Source: Halopelagius longus (GTDB lineage Archaea; Halobacteriota; Halobacteria; Halobacteriales; Haloferacaceae). From it: a stretch of DNA of 64,000 nt. Below, in pieces: positions 41,641-50,946 of the stretch (positions are counted from its first letter, which is position 1; the number at the start of each line of letters is the position of its first letter). A model generated the notes under the pieces. The model saw nothing but the letters and a program-made list of their open reading frames with translations. It made no database searches and had not been told where the DNA came from. The translations under genes were made by a program, and so were the position numbers. The DNA lies in the NCBI RefSeq assembly GCF_900100875.1, contig NZ_FNKQ01000003.1, positions 620,001-684,000 on the forward strand, written 5' to 3'.

Positions 41641-41648
41641 ATATATAA
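41641..41648 (-). promoter_or_regulatory. TATA box for the DUF5786 gene
   Basis: Minus-strand TTATATAT about 34 bases before the ATG at 41611. Confidence 0.5.
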
Positions 41649-41711
41649 TTATCGCCGAATATTTCGAGCCGGACGCGGAACGGATAAACCCGCCGACCGC
41701 GTATAGGAGGT

Positions 41712-42701
41712 GTGGCACGCCCGCTTCGATTCCGGCACGCGCCCGGCCGATGGACCGCAGACCGGGTCCGTCGGGACGTCTACGACGACCTCGACCGAAA
41801 TCTCGGCGCGACGATGACCTCGCCGTGGTTCAAGCCCCCCTCCGCGTTCGAGGGGTACCGATTCGAGATGGACAACGGCGACGTTGCGCTCTTTCTGTGG
41901 AACGACGACGAAGCGTACTGGCTCGGGAACACGGAGACGCCGAAGTGTCTGTGGAAGACCGAGAAGTACGGCTTCACCGAAGTACCGCACGGCGTCTCGC
42001 GGTGGGCGACGAAGGAACTGACGGCGCAACTCCACGAGGAGTCGCCGTGGCTCGAACCGTACCCGCACCTCTCGTGGTACTTCCTGCCCGTCTTCCTCTC
42101 GAAGGACGGCCGGGAGACGACGCGGACGTTCTTCCGAGACCACGCCGCCGGATTCCCCGACGCGACGGCCGAGGAGGCCTTGGAGTACTTCGAGTCGTTC
42201 CTCCGGACGGGCGTCTTAGACGACGACCGGGAGGTGATGGCCGGCAAACTCGGCACCTCCGAGTATCTGGACCTCACGCGGATGACGGCCGCTATGGGCG
42301 AGTTCAACGCGGCGAGGGTGCTCCACGACGCCGGCTACGACCTCGAACCGGAGATTCCGGTCTCGACGGGGCACGCCATCGACTACCGGGTCCAGAAGGA
42401 CGGCGACGGTACCCTCGTCGAGGTGACGAGGCCGTTGCCGCCGAACCGCAGAAACGCGGGCACCGGCGTCGCCGCCGTCCGCGACACGGCCGAGACGAAG
42501 TCCGTCGGGCAGTTACAGGAACACGGCGGCGGCGTCGTCCTGTTCGTCGACTGCTCGTCGTTCCCGGACGACGACTGGATGGCCGTCAAAAGCGAGAAGC
42601 CGGAGGTCCACCACCGTCCGGCGGTGGTGTTTCGGACGCGGCCCGACGGCCGCGTGGACGGGTACACGAAGGGGCGGGTGCCCCTCGAACTGCCGTTTTA
42701 G
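41712..42701 (+). CDS. DUF5784 family protein (possible nuclease-like core)
   Basis: A 329-residue haloarchaea-specific protein (DUF5784 from memory). The N-terminal half is Trp/Tyr-rich (WFKPPSAFEGYRFEMDNGD, YWLGNTETPKCLWKTEKYGF, LSWYFLPVFLSKDGRETTR). The C-terminal half contains GHAIDYRVQ with Asp224 and GTLVEVTRPLPP with Glu237, spaced as in the PD-(D/E)xK nuclease core, although the usual lysine is Thr239. GTG start at 41712, 26 bases after a TATA-like GATAAAC. Function is unknown. Confidence 0.85.
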   Translation: MARPLRFRHAPGRWTADRVRRDVYDDLDRNLGATMTSPWFKPPSAFEGYRFEMDNGDVALFLWNDDEAYWLGNTETPKCLWKTEKYGFTEVPHGVSRWATKELTAQLHEESPWLEPYPHLSWYFLPVFLSKDGRETTRTFFRDHAAGFPDATAEEALEYFESFLRTGVLDDDREVMAGKLGTSEYLDLTRMTAAMGEFNAARVLHDAGYDLEPEIPVSTGHAIDYRVQKDGDGTLVEVTRPLPPNRRNAGTGVAAVRDTAETKSVGQLQEHGGGVVLFVDCSSFPDDDWMAVKSEKPEVHHRPAVVFRTRPDGRVDGYTKGRVPLELPF

Positions 42702-42982
42702 AAAGAAACCTGTTGGGGACCGTTCTCGCCGACCGTGTAGACGTCTCGGTCGCTGTAGTACCGACGACCGATAGCCTCGTGGCCGAGACCGCAGAACACC
42801 GCGTTCCGCGCGTCGTCCGCGCAGGTGTAGGTCTCCGAACCCGCGCGTTCGAGTACCTCCGCGAGCGTCTCGGACCCGTTCGGGAGTTCGATGGTGTGCT
42901 CGCCGTACTGTTCGACGAGTTCTTCGGTGGTCGCGGGATACTCGTGGGCGTCTATCAGATCGCCGGTTCCGTTCAGGCGCAT
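42698..42982 (-). CDS. DUF5789 family protein
   Basis: A 94-residue acidic protein, MRLNGTGDLIDAHEYPATTEELVEQYGEHTIELPNGSETL, then a region with Cys in TYTCADDARNAVFCGLG. It matches the small haloarchaeal DUF5789 family. The convergent end overlaps the DUF5784 stop by four bases, so DUF5786, DUF5784 and DUF5789 lie in one 1.5-kb cluster. No function is known; the helical pattern resembles small DNA-binding or sensor proteins only vaguely. Confidence 0.85.
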   Translation of the reverse strand: MRLNGTGDLIDAHEYPATTEELVEQYGEHTIELPNGSETLAEVLERAGSETYTCADDARNAVFCGLGHEAIGRRYYSDRDVYTVGENGPQQVSF

Positions 42983-43125
42983 TACACCCGGACGAATCCG
43001 GCGGAGAACTATAATGGTTTTCCATGATGGTGATAAGTCTCCTTGGATTCCTTAATGAACATTAATGCACGTGGGGAGAGGGGAGAGACGCAAGCGATTT
43101 GCCGCCGCCGGGCGGAGCGAAGGCC

Positions 43126-43956
43126 GTGATACGGGACCGCAACGGCGAGTTCGACGGCGCGACGCCGGTCGCAGACTTACATCTCCACACGACGGCTTCG
43201 GACGGGACGCTCACCGTCTCGGAACTGCCGGCGGCGGCGCGGGAGGGCGGCGTCCCGGTGGTGGCCGTCACCGACCACGACAGGGTTCACCCGGAACTCG
43301 ACGCGCCCGTGACGACCCTCGAAGGGGTGACCGTCGTCCGCGGCATCGAACTCCGCGTGGACGCGGGCGACCAGCGAGTGGACCTCCTCGGGTACGGCGT
43401 CGAGGACGCGCCCGCGATACGCGACCTGACGGAGCGAATCCAAGCCGACCGGAAGGACCGCGGGCGGCGAATCGTCGAACGGGTGGAGTCGCACCTCGGG
43501 GTCTCCCTCGACGTGGAACTGCGCGAGGGCGTCGGCAGGCCGAACGTCGCGCGGGCCATCGAGGAGAGCGACGCGCCGTACGACTATCAGGGCGCGTTCG
43601 ACCACCTCATCGGCGACGACGGACCGTGTTACGTCGCGCGGTGGGTCCCCGACTTCGAGGCGGGCGTCGCCGCCCTGCGGGAGTCGTGCGCCGTCGTCGG
43701 ACTCGCGCACCCGTTCCGGTACCCCGACCCGGAGTCGGCGCTGGAACTCACGTCCGAACTCGACGCGGTCGAGCGGTTCTACCCCTACGGCGGAGAGAGC
43801 AAAGAGCGGGAAGACAAGGCGCTCCTCGCCGAGTACGTCGAGCGAAACGACCTGATCGCCACCGGCGGGAGCGACGCGCACGAGAAGACCCTCGGCGTCG
43901 CCGGGCCGCCGCGGGACGCGTTCGAGGCGTTCGCCGCGCGCGTGCCGGGCGTCTGA
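43126..43956 (+). CDS. PHP domain metal-dependent phosphoesterase
   Basis: A 276-residue PHP-fold hydrolase. Motif I is DLHLHTTASDG near residues 17-27, motif II VTDHDRVHPEL near 50-60, motif III GIELRVDAG, and near the C-terminus HPFRYPDPESA and GGSDAHE complete the metal-binding His/Asp set. Relatives cleave phosphoesters such as 3',5'-nucleoside bisphosphates or 5'-oligonucleotide ends. No separate motif of PolX is present. A GTG at 43126 is preferred; the frame opens at TTG 43099. Confidence 0.9.
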   Translation: MIRDRNGEFDGATPVADLHLHTTASDGTLTVSELPAAAREGGVPVVAVTDHDRVHPELDAPVTTLEGVTVVRGIELRVDAGDQRVDLLGYGVEDAPAIRDLTERIQADRKDRGRRIVERVESHLGVSLDVELREGVGRPNVARAIEESDAPYDYQGAFDHLIGDDGPCYVARWVPDFEAGVAALRESCAVVGLAHPFRYPDPESALELTSELDAVERFYPYGGESKEREDKALLAEYVERNDLIATGGSDAHEKTLGVAGPPRDAFEAFAARVPGV

Positions 43957-44021
43957 CGACCGCTCTCGTCGCCGATAACCGGGAGCGTAGAGTTAAACCG
44001 GGTGAAGAGCGAAGGTAACGT

Positions 44022-44186
44022 ATGAAGTGCCACTACTGCGACCGCGAGGCCGCGTACGCCGCCGAGAAAGACGGAATCAAGGTGGGTCTCTGCGAGCGGC
44101 ACTTCCGAGAGCGAGTGGAGGAACTCGCCGACTCAGAAGAACTCGCCGCCCTGAGAGAGCAGATCGACATCGAGCGCTCCGAGTGA
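44022..44186 (+). CDS. DUF6757-like small zinc-binding protein (54 aa)
   Basis: A 54-residue protein starting MKCHYCDREAAYAAEKDG, with CHYC (residues 3-6) and LCERHF, four potential zinc ligands (Cys-x2-Cys and Cys-x2-His), then a charged helix ELADSEELAALREQID. The TATA-like AGTTAAAC lies 28 bases upstream of the ATG. It matches a haloarchaeal family I recall as DUF6757. Role unknown; zinc knuckles plus a helix are typical of small regulators or adaptors. Confidence 0.75.
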   Translation: MKCHYCDREAAYAAEKDGIKVGLCERHFRERVEELADSEELAALREQIDIERSE

Positions 44187-44310
44187 TCGTCGGAGTACGA
44201 GGCGCGCTCGGTGTCGAGGAGACATCGACCGGACGGGGTGACTCCGTGTTACGAGCGGTCCCGCCCGAATAGAAACCGACCCGGACGGACCGCACCGACC
44301 CGCGCCGCCC

Positions 44311-44829
44311 TCACAGCATCGTATCGAAGTAGACGTAGAGCGCCGCGAGGATCGACTCGAACGAGAGCGTCCCGACGGCGGAGAGGACGACGAACTTCCT
44401 GTCGTTCATGTCGGAGAACCCGGCGGGGACGGTTATCATCCCGCGCGTGAACAGGAGGGTGTTGCTCACCGGGACGACTATCGGTCCCCAGCGGTCGAAC
44501 CAGCCGTCGAATCTGTCGAGTTTCTCCTCGCTTATCTTGAACCATCGCTTCGAGAGGAGATACTCCCGGCCGCCGCGTTGGGCGACTTTGAACAGGGCGT
44601 ACTGTCCGACCGTCGCCCCGAGGACGGCGACGGCGATGACGCCGACGAGTTGGTCGACGCCGAGGAGAACGAGCGCCGCGGGGACGACGAGTTCGCTCGG
44701 CATGAAGTACATCAACATCGCGCCCTCTAAGACGAAGACGCAGAACAGCGCCACGTAGGCCCACCGGGAGTTCAAAAGCGCCTGCAGTTCGGCGGGCATC
44801 TGCGCGACTTGTACCGGCAGGGCGTCCAT
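44311..44829 (-). CDS. DedA/VTT domain membrane protein
   Basis: A 172-residue member of the DedA/VTT superfamily. Segments VFVLEGAMLMYFMPSELVVPAALVLLG and GVIAVAVLGATVGQYALFKVAQRGGREYLL form the re-entrant pair, and RWGPIVVPVSNTLLFTRGMITVPAGFSDMNDRKF is the hallmark helix. DedA proteins flip or transport phospholipids across membranes, proton- or sodium-coupled. The family usually has about 200 residues, so this is slightly short at the N-terminus. Confidence 0.9.
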   Translation of the reverse strand: MDALPVQVAQMPAELQALLNSRWAYVALFCVFVLEGAMLMYFMPSELVVPAALVLLGVDQLVGVIAVAVLGATVGQYALFKVAQRGGREYLLSKRWFKISEEKLDRFDGWFDRWGPIVVPVSNTLLFTRGMITVPAGFSDMNDRKFVVLSAVGTLSFESILAALYVYFDTML

Positions 44830-44950
44830 CGCCTTCGACTATCCCCGTCGTCGGCAAACGCTTTTCGCTCGCCGCACCGCGTGAGAACCGTCCGACGGAC
44901 GCCGCACCGAGAGCGATGTGGTTTTTCCCGGTCGGACCGAACCACCGGTA

Positions 44951-45931
44951 ATGAACTTCAGCGACCGACCGCGCAGGCTCCGCACGGACGGCGTGCGACC
45001 CCTCGTCAGCGAGACGCGACTGGACGCGACGGACCTCGTCGCGCCCGTCTTCGTGGACGCGACGGCGGACGAACGCGTCCCCATCGAGACGATGCCCGGC
45101 CACGAACGGGTCCCGCTCTCGGAGGCCGTCGCGCGCGTGAGAGAGGTACTGGAGACGGGCGTCGAGGCGGTCATGCTGTTCGGCATCCCCGAGTCGAAGG
45201 ACGAACGCGGGACGCGCGCGTGGGCCGAAGACGGCGTCGTACAGGAGGCGACGCGCCGAATCACCGCCGAGACGGACGCCTACGTCATCACCGACGTCTG
45301 CCTCTGTGAGTACACGAGCCACGGCCACTGCGGGGTACTGGAGGACCGCGCCCGCGAGGACCCGAACCTCACCGTTCGCAACGACGAGACGCTCGAACTC
45401 CTCTCGAAGATTGCCGTCTCCCACGCCGAGGCGGGCGCGGACATGGTCGCGCCGAGTTCGATGACCGACGGCATGGTCGGCGCGATTCGGGAAGGGTTAG
45501 ACGACGCCGGGTTCGAGAGCGTCCCCATCATGTCCTACGCCGCGAAGTACGAGAGCGCGTTCTACGGCCCGTTCCGCGACGCCGCCGACGGCGCGCCGGC
45601 GTTCGGCGACCGGCGGCACTACCAGATGGACCCCGCGAACGCCCGGGAGGCCCTTCGAGAGGTCCGACTCGACGTCGAACAGGGTGCGGACGTACTGATG
45701 GTGAAGCCCGCCCTCGCGTACCTCGACATCGTCCGGGCCGTCCGCGAGGAGTTCGAGCATCCGGTGGCGGCGTACAACGTCTCCGGCGAGTACGCGATGC
45801 TTCACGCCGCCGCCGACAAGGGGTGGGTCGATTTAGAGGAGACCGCGTACGAGTCGCTGGTGTCGATGAAACGCGCGGGCGCGGACCTCATCGTGACGTA
45901 CTTCGCCGAGGACCTGGCCGCTCGCCTGTGA
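44951..45931 (+). CDS. hemB: Delta-aminolevulinic acid dehydratase (porphobilinogen synthase)
   Basis: A 326-residue HemB, which condenses two 5-aminolevulinates to porphobilinogen. Schiff-base lysines are Lys199 in AAKYESAFYGPF and Lys252 in MVKPALAYLDI. The zinc-type active-site cysteines are present: Cys117, Cys119 and Cys127 in VCLCEYTSHGHCG, so this is a zinc-dependent type. The ATG at 44951 matches family starts. It is not linked to the other tetrapyrrole genes here but lies 6-10 kb from hemL and hemC. Confidence 0.97.
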   Translation: MNFSDRPRRLRTDGVRPLVSETRLDATDLVAPVFVDATADERVPIETMPGHERVPLSEAVARVREVLETGVEAVMLFGIPESKDERGTRAWAEDGVVQEATRRITAETDAYVITDVCLCEYTSHGHCGVLEDRAREDPNLTVRNDETLELLSKIAVSHAEAGADMVAPSSMTDGMVGAIREGLDDAGFESVPIMSYAAKYESAFYGPFRDAADGAPAFGDRRHYQMDPANAREALREVRLDVEQGADVLMVKPALAYLDIVRAVREEFEHPVAAYNVSGEYAMLHAAADKGWVDLEETAYESLVSMKRAGADLIVTYFAEDLAARL

Positions 45932-46283
45932 GTCAGTAGTTTTAGAATGTCCCGCCGGACCGAACGTCGCGCGCACGCCGGACGCTCCGCCGATTCCAGG
46001 CGAGCCTCGTTGTCTGATTTCCGATAAGACGTACGTCGAAAAGTCCGGCAACATTTGTCCAGCAACTGGCCGAATTACGACCTTATATTTCTTGTACACG
46101 CATTTATATCGGACGTGCGTCGATTATACGCGCCCGAAACCATCATTTGTCAACACTAACTGTTATAAGCAATCAGGAGTACAGATATGACGAGAACTTC
46201 GAGACAAACCTCGGAGAATACACGAAAATAATGTACGACCGTCCATTCACCAGCGAAACGACGACGTTCGACGGAGGTATCGA
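45932..46283. other. 352-base gap: AT-rich amt promoter region
   Basis: No gene is evident. The second half is AT-rich with three TATA-like boxes (TTATATTTC near 46083, TTTATATCG near 46102, GTTATAAGC near 46163). An untranslated leader of 120 bases or more is implied for amt, because a real Shine-Dalgarno sequence precedes it. Confidence 0.55.
46273..46278 (+). promoter_or_regulatory. Shine-Dalgarno site of amt
   Basis: GGAGGT five bases before the ATG at 46284. Most genes here are leaderless, so a strong ribosome-binding site on amt marks a leadered, probably regulated transcript. Confidence 0.7.
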
Positions 46284-47630
46284 ATGCTAAGTCCCCTGCA
46301 AACCGACCTCGCGGCGGTGGTAGAGGGCGTGAACCTCGTGTGGGTGCTGACCGTCACGTTCCTCATCTTCTTCATGCACGCGGGCTTTGCGATGCTGGAA
46401 GCGGGGCAAGTCCGCTCGAAGAACGTCGCGAACCAGTTGACGAAGAACCTGCTGACGTGGAGCGTCGGCGTCATCGTCTACTTCCTCCTCGGAGCCGCCG
46501 TCTCGACTATCGTCGGCGGACTCACGGGCGGAGGCTCCGTCTCCGTGGGCGGGGCGTTCGCGGACCTGTACGCGCCGGAAGCCACGTCGGCGTGGGTCGA
46601 TTGGCTGTTCGGCGCGGTGTTCGCGATGACCGCCGCAACCATCGTCTCCGGCGCGGTGGCCGGACGGGCGAGACTCCGCGCGTACGTCGCCTACACCGTC
46701 CTTCTGGCGGGCGTCGTCTACCCCGTCGTCGTCGGATTCACGTGGGGAGGCGGCTTCCTCGACGCGATGGGCTTCCACGACTTCGCGGGCGGCATGATAG
46801 TCCACGGGATGGGCGGCATCGCCGGCCTGACCGCCGCGTGGATCATCGGTCCGCGGATGGACCGCTACAACGCCGACGGGAGCGCGAACGTCATCCCCGG
46901 TCACTCGATGACGTTCGCCGTCCTCGGCACTCTGATTCTCGCGTTCGGCTGGTACGGCTTCAACGTCGGCACCGCCGCCTCCCCCCTCGCCCTCACCGAG
47001 AGCGGCGAGGTGACCCTCGGCGCGTTCACCTACGTCGGCCGCGCCGCCCTCGTGACGACTCTCGGCATGGCCGCCGGGGCCATCGGCGCGGCCGGCATGG
47101 CCATGTACCGGACCGGGAAGGTCGACACGCTGTACGTCGCGAACGGCCTGCTCGCCGGCCTCGTCGGCGTCACGTCCCTCGCTGACGCCATCGTCTGGCC
47201 CGGCGCAGTCGTCGTCGGCCTCCTCTGCGGCGTCCAACTACCCCTCGTCTTCTCGTTCGTCGAGAAGCGCCTGAAGATAGACGACGTCTGCGCGGTGTTC
47301 CCGGTTCACGGCTCCGCGGGCGTGCTGGGTGCGCTCCTGTACCCCGCCTTCGCCACGAGCGTCTGGTCCGGAAGCGCCTCGTTCGTCGGCGCGGCCGTCC
47401 CGCAGGTCGTCGGCGTCGCGGTCATCGCCGCGTGGACGTTCGCCGCGACGGCGGCCGTCTTCGGCGTCTTCCGCGCGGCGGGACAGGCGCGCGTCACGCG
47501 CGAACACGAACGCGAGGGACTCGACACCTCGGAGCACGGCGTAGACACCTACCCCGAGTTCGGCCCCGAATCGGACGCCGGCGTCCGCGCGGACGGCGGT
47601 GTGTTCACGGAAGCGGAGCGTGAGGAGTAA
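46284..47630 (+). CDS. amt: Ammonium transporter
   Basis: A 448-residue Amt/Mep/Rh channel with 11 helices. Signature stretches are [20 protein letters not shown] at the start, [21 protein letters not shown] with one pore His, and [17 protein letters not shown] with the second. The cytosolic tail (about residues 405-448) is acidic and may bind GlnK. The glnK gene follows two bases after its stop, the widespread amt-glnK pair in which GlnK blocks the channel when nitrogen is plentiful. Confidence 0.97.
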   Translation: MLSPLQTDLAAVVEGVNLVWVLTVTFLIFFMHAGFAMLEAGQVRSKNVANQLTKNLLTWSVGVIVYFLLGAAVSTIVGGLTGGGSVSVGGAFADLYAPEATSAWVDWLFGAVFAMTAATIVSGAVAGRARLRAYVAYTVLLAGVVYPVVVGFTWGGGFLDAMGFHDFAGGMIVHGMGGIAGLTAAWIIGPRMDRYNADGSANVIPGHSMTFAVLGTLILAFGWYGFNVGTAASPLALTESGEVTLGAFTYVGRAALVTTLGMAAGAIGAAGMAMYRTGKVDTLYVANGLLAGLVGVTSLADAIVWPGAVVVGLLCGVQLPLVFSFVEKRLKIDDVCAVFPVHGSAGVLGALLYPAFATSVWSGSASFVGAAVPQVVGVAVIAAWTFAATAAVFGVFRAAGQARVTREHEREGLDTSEHGVDTYPEFGPESDAGVRADGGVFTEAEREE

Positions 47631-47632
47631 CT

Positions 47633-48001
47633 ATGAGTGAAGACGTACCCAACGACGGAGAGATTCGACTGGTAATGGCCGTCGTCCGGCCGGACAAGCT
47701 GGGCGACGTGAAGCAAGCGCTGGCGGAGGTCGGCGCGCCGTCGCTGACGGTGACGAACGTCTCCGGCCGGGGGTCGCAACCGGCCAAGAAAGGGCAGTGG
47801 CGCGGCGAGGAGTACACCGTCGACCTCCACCAGAAGGTCAAGATAGAGTGCGTCGTCGCCGACATCTCCGCCGAAACGGTGGCGGACGCCATCGCAGAGG
47901 CCGCCCGAACCGGCGAACCCGGCGACGGCAAAGTGTTCATCATGCCCGTCGACGACGCCGTGCAGGTCCGCACGGGCAAGACCGGACGCGACGCCGTCTG
48001 A
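47633..48001 (+). CDS. glnK: PII nitrogen regulatory protein GlnK
   Basis: A 122-residue PII protein with the N-terminal [21 protein letters not shown], the T-loop [11 protein letters not shown]-like region ([20 protein letters not shown]) and [23 protein letters not shown]. The T-loop tyrosine equivalent to Tyr51 is present (EEYTVDL), but the position usually Tyr46 is Trp. An Ala/Thr/Gly-rich C-terminal motif binds ATP, ADP and 2-oxoglutarate. A short acidic N-terminal extension is halophilic. It should inhibit Amt and sense nitrogen status. Confidence 0.96.
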   Translation: MSEDVPNDGEIRLVMAVVRPDKLGDVKQALAEVGAPSLTVTNVSGRGSQPAKKGQWRGEEYTVDLHQKVKIECVVADISAETVADAIAEAARTGEPGDGKVFIMPVDDAVQVRTGKTGRDAV

Positions 48002-48198
48002 GCGGTCGGTTCCGACGCGGTTCGACGGTCATTTTCTTCGCGCGAGTACGCCGAAAGCGACCGCACGAACGCGTCCTCGGCGCGGCACCCGACGTGGGCC
48101 GCGAGTTTCCGGTCGGAGAGGCCGGCCGACGAGGTGCGAAGGTAGCGAACCGGAAAGACGAAAAGAGCAAAGACCGGGGGTTCGTTCGAACTCCGAGT

Positions 48199-48915
48199 AT
48201 GGACGCCTCGCCGGTCACCCTCGCGGGACTCGTCGTCGCCCTCGTCGGCTTCGAGCTGCTGGACCGCGCGAGGGAAGCGCTCGAGTTGACCGGCGACGAC
48301 GAACTCCGGGACCACCTCTGGAAGTGGGTCGTTCCGGCCGTCCTCCTTGTCGTCGTCGCCCTCGAAGGGAAGACGCTCGCGTCCGTCGGGTGGCGCGTCG
48401 GGTCGGCCCCCGAGTTCCTCGGCGACGTGGCCGTCGGCGTCGCGGTGATGCTCGGGACGAACTTCCTGATGGCTCCCGTGTGGGCGCGGGTGGGCGACGG
48501 CGGCGAGAGCCTCCTGGAGGGGATTCGGTCGTTCGCCTCGCTGTCGATTCCGGAGCGACTGTTCGTCGCGTTCACGGCGGGCGCGACGGAGGAGTTCGCG
48601 TTCCACGGCTACGCCGTCGAGCGACTGCTCGCTCTCACCGGCAGTTACCCCGTCGCCGGGTTCGTCTCGTTCGCGGCGTTCACGCTCGGTCACCACGGGG
48701 AGACGTGGGACCGCAACGCCGTCGTCCGCATCGCTCAACCCGCGCTTTTGACGACGCTTCTGTACCTGTGGTTTCGGTCGCTTCCCGTCCTCGTGGCGGT
48801 GCACACGGTGAACGACGTGGTCGGACTGCTCGCTGTCGAACGGTACGCACCCGAGGACGCCGACGACGAAAAAGAGGAGGCGGCCGTCGTTCGGTGGTTG
48901 GGAGGCGACCGGTAG
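48199..48915 (+). CDS. CPBP-family intramembrane metalloprotease homologue
   Basis: A 238-residue membrane protein with about six to seven helices in the CPBP/abortive-infection fold. The active-site motifs are EEFAFHGY (Glu131, Glu132, with His136 where most members have Arg), FTLGHHGE with His, and HTVND near residue 210. CPBP proteases cleave prenylated or membrane substrates. The Arg-to-His change in motif one means activity is uncertain. It is separated from glnK by a 197-base gap and is probably unrelated. Confidence 0.85.
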   Translation: MDASPVTLAGLVVALVGFELLDRAREALELTGDDELRDHLWKWVVPAVLLVVVALEGKTLASVGWRVGSAPEFLGDVAVGVAVMLGTNFLMAPVWARVGDGGESLLEGIRSFASLSIPERLFVAFTAGATEEFAFHGYAVERLLALTGSYPVAGFVSFAAFTLGHHGETWDRNAVVRIAQPALLTTLLYLWFRSLPVLVAVHTVNDVVGLLAVERYAPEDADDEKEEAAVVRWLGGDR

Positions 48916-48958
48916 CGCCCCGGGGACGAACGCTCCCGAGTCGCCCCAGTTCGCCTCG

Positions 48959-50761
48959 TTACTTCTCGGAGAAGCCCTCGGGCGAGTCGGTCGCTTCCAG
49001 TTGCTCCAGTTCGACGCTCCCCGCCGGGACGCGGTACTTCCGGAGGACGTCGCAGGCGGCGTCGGCGTCGTCCACCAAGTCGTCGACGGCGTACGTCGTC
49101 CACGTGCAGTGGTCGGGGGTGAACTCCGCGACGGAGTAGCCGTTGTACTTGGCGTTGAAGAACTCCACGTGGGGGTTCTCTTCGAGGACGACTTCGGTCA
49201 TCCGCTCGTTCGTCAGGTCGTCCGAGCCCTGCTCCTCGGCTATCTGCTCGCCGACGCTCCAGAAGTCCGAGGTGCCGGAGTTGCTGGAGATTGCGGGCGT
49301 CATCAGTTCGACGCCGACCTTCTCCTCCTCGGGGACGACGGGCGTGCGGTTCTCGACGCTCTCCCAGTCGTTCAGCAGGTTCGACACCATGTAGGTGTGC
49401 ATGTCGCCCGTGAACGCGACGAAGTTGTTCACGTCGAAGTGCGACAGTTGGCCGAGGATCTCCCTCCGTTCGTGCTGGTAGCCGTCCCACGCGTCGTAGT
49501 TCCGGCCGAACTGCGAGTCGTCGCCGAACGCGAGCCACAGCGGCGAGAGCGCGACTTCGTTCGTCCACGCCTTCCACGTCGCGTCGGTGGATTTCAGCGT
49601 CTCGAGGAGCCACTTCCGTTGCTCGAAGCCGAGTCGCGTCCGGTCGCCGTCGTCGGCCTCGGGCGCGTTCGGCGGCGTCCCCCACTGGCGTTGCCCGGCG
49701 TCGTCGCCGCCCGGCGGGAGCGAACTGAACAGGCGTTCGTCGGTGACCGGCAGTTCCAGCAGGTCGCCGAAGCGGACGCTGTGCCACAGGTGGAACTGGT
49801 CGAGAAGCGTGTCCGCCTCGGGGTCGTACTGGACGCGCGCGGGGTTGTACTCCCACCACGCCTGAATCCCCGCCTCGAACAGCTTCGTCAGGAACTCGGG
49901 GTCGTCGCTCTTGGGGTGGTCGTCCGTCCACGGGTTCTGGTTCTCGTAGTCCCAGTAGCGGTTGTTGATTATCTCGTGGTCGTCCCACGTCGGGATGAGC
50001 GTGTGGTTGGCCAGCGCCTGCTGGAAGAACTCGTCGCCGCGGTACGTCTGCCAGAGGTGCCGGTAGTCCTCTAAGTTCCACACCACGTCCTTACCGCTGG
50101 GGAGTTCGACGGAGCGCCCTTCGAGTTCGGAGTCGCCCGCGTACTCGTAGATTTGGTCGCCGAGGTGGACGATGTAGTCGACGTCCTCTTCGGCGATGTA
50201 GCCGTACGCCGGGTAGTAGCCGCTCTGGTACGACTGGCAGGTGACGACGGCCAGACGCACGCTGTCGGGACTCGCGTCCGGCGCGGGGAGCGTGCGACAG
50301 CGACCGACCTGACTGTTCGCACCCGCGTGGTGGAACTGGAAGTAGAGGTGGCTGTCGCCCGGGAGTTCCCCGTCCACGTCCACCTTCACCACTCGGTCGT
50401 GGTCCGCCGTGACCGAGTCGGCCTCGACTTTCCCCTCGTACACCGTCTCCGAGAACGACTCGTCGGTTCCGACCCGGACGTACACGGGGTCGGAGTCGGA
50501 GTGTGCGCCCTCGGAGAGCTTCGTCCAGAGGATGGCCCCGGAGTCGGTGGGACCCCCGCTCGCGACCGACAAGGGGAACGCGTCGGCGTCGGCCCCGTCC
50601 GTCGTCCAATCGACGGCGCCTTCCTCGACCGACTCGGCGCTGACGCCGCGGACGATGTCGGCGTCGAGAAGCGGCGCGGAGGCACCGACCGCCGCGGCAC
50701 CAGCCGCTTTCATGAAGTTTCTTCTGTTTGTTACATTCACGTCGTCTTGTTTGTCCGCCAT
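48959..50761 (-). CDS. phoD: PhoD-type alkaline phosphatase, Tat-exported
   Basis: A 600-residue secreted phosphodiesterase/phosphatase. The Tat signal is NRRNFMKAAG with Arg13-Arg14, and a signal peptidase site follows. A PhoD N-terminal immunoglobulin-like domain (about 50-150) precedes the catalytic metallophosphatase: HLGDQIYEYAG, NHTLIPTWDDHEI, LGFEQRKWLLE, FVAFTGDMHTYMV and others supply the Fe/Ca-binding Asp/His. It scavenges phosphate outside the cell. The start was set at the ATG (50761) before the Tat motif; upstream frame is not conserved. Confidence 0.93.
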   Translation of the reverse strand: MADKQDDVNVTNRRNFMKAAGAAAVGASAPLLDADIVRGVSAESVEEGAVDWTTDGADADAFPLSVASGGPTDSGAILWTKLSEGAHSDSDPVYVRVGTDESFSETVYEGKVEADSVTADHDRVVKVDVDGELPGDSHLYFQFHHAGANSQVGRCRTLPAPDASPDSVRLAVVTCQSYQSGYYPAYGYIAEEDVDYIVHLGDQIYEYAGDSELEGRSVELPSGKDVVWNLEDYRHLWQTYRGDEFFQQALANHTLIPTWDDHEIINNRYWDYENQNPWTDDHPKSDDPEFLTKLFEAGIQAWWEYNPARVQYDPEADTLLDQFHLWHSVRFGDLLELPVTDERLFSSLPPGGDDAGQRQWGTPPNAPEADDGDRTRLGFEQRKWLLETLKSTDATWKAWTNEVALSPLWLAFGDDSQFGRNYDAWDGYQHERREILGQLSHFDVNNFVAFTGDMHTYMVSNLLNDWESVENRTPVVPEEEKVGVELMTPAISSNSGTSDFWSVGEQIAEEQGSDDLTNERMTEVVLEENPHVEFFNAKYNGYSVAEFTPDHCTWTTYAVDDLVDDADAACDVLRKYRVPAGSVELEQLEATDSPEGFSEK

Positions 50762-50946
50762 GAGGCAGTTAGGCGGGCGTCCGACTGTATAGTAGCAGTT
50801 TATAATATGTATATTGACAGTTGGGGAGAGGGGGTGAGCGGTACGGGGAGAGGGAGTCGCGACCGGACCGGTACGTCGGCGTCGAACGGGGTCGGTTCGA
50901 CTCCCGAACCCCGCACTTCTTTTTCCCACCGGCCGAACCGCCGCCC

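Noticed and set aside
47797-49139. Arg-rich plus-strand frames around glnK and the CPBP gene
   Set aside because: Out-of-frame readings of the real genes.
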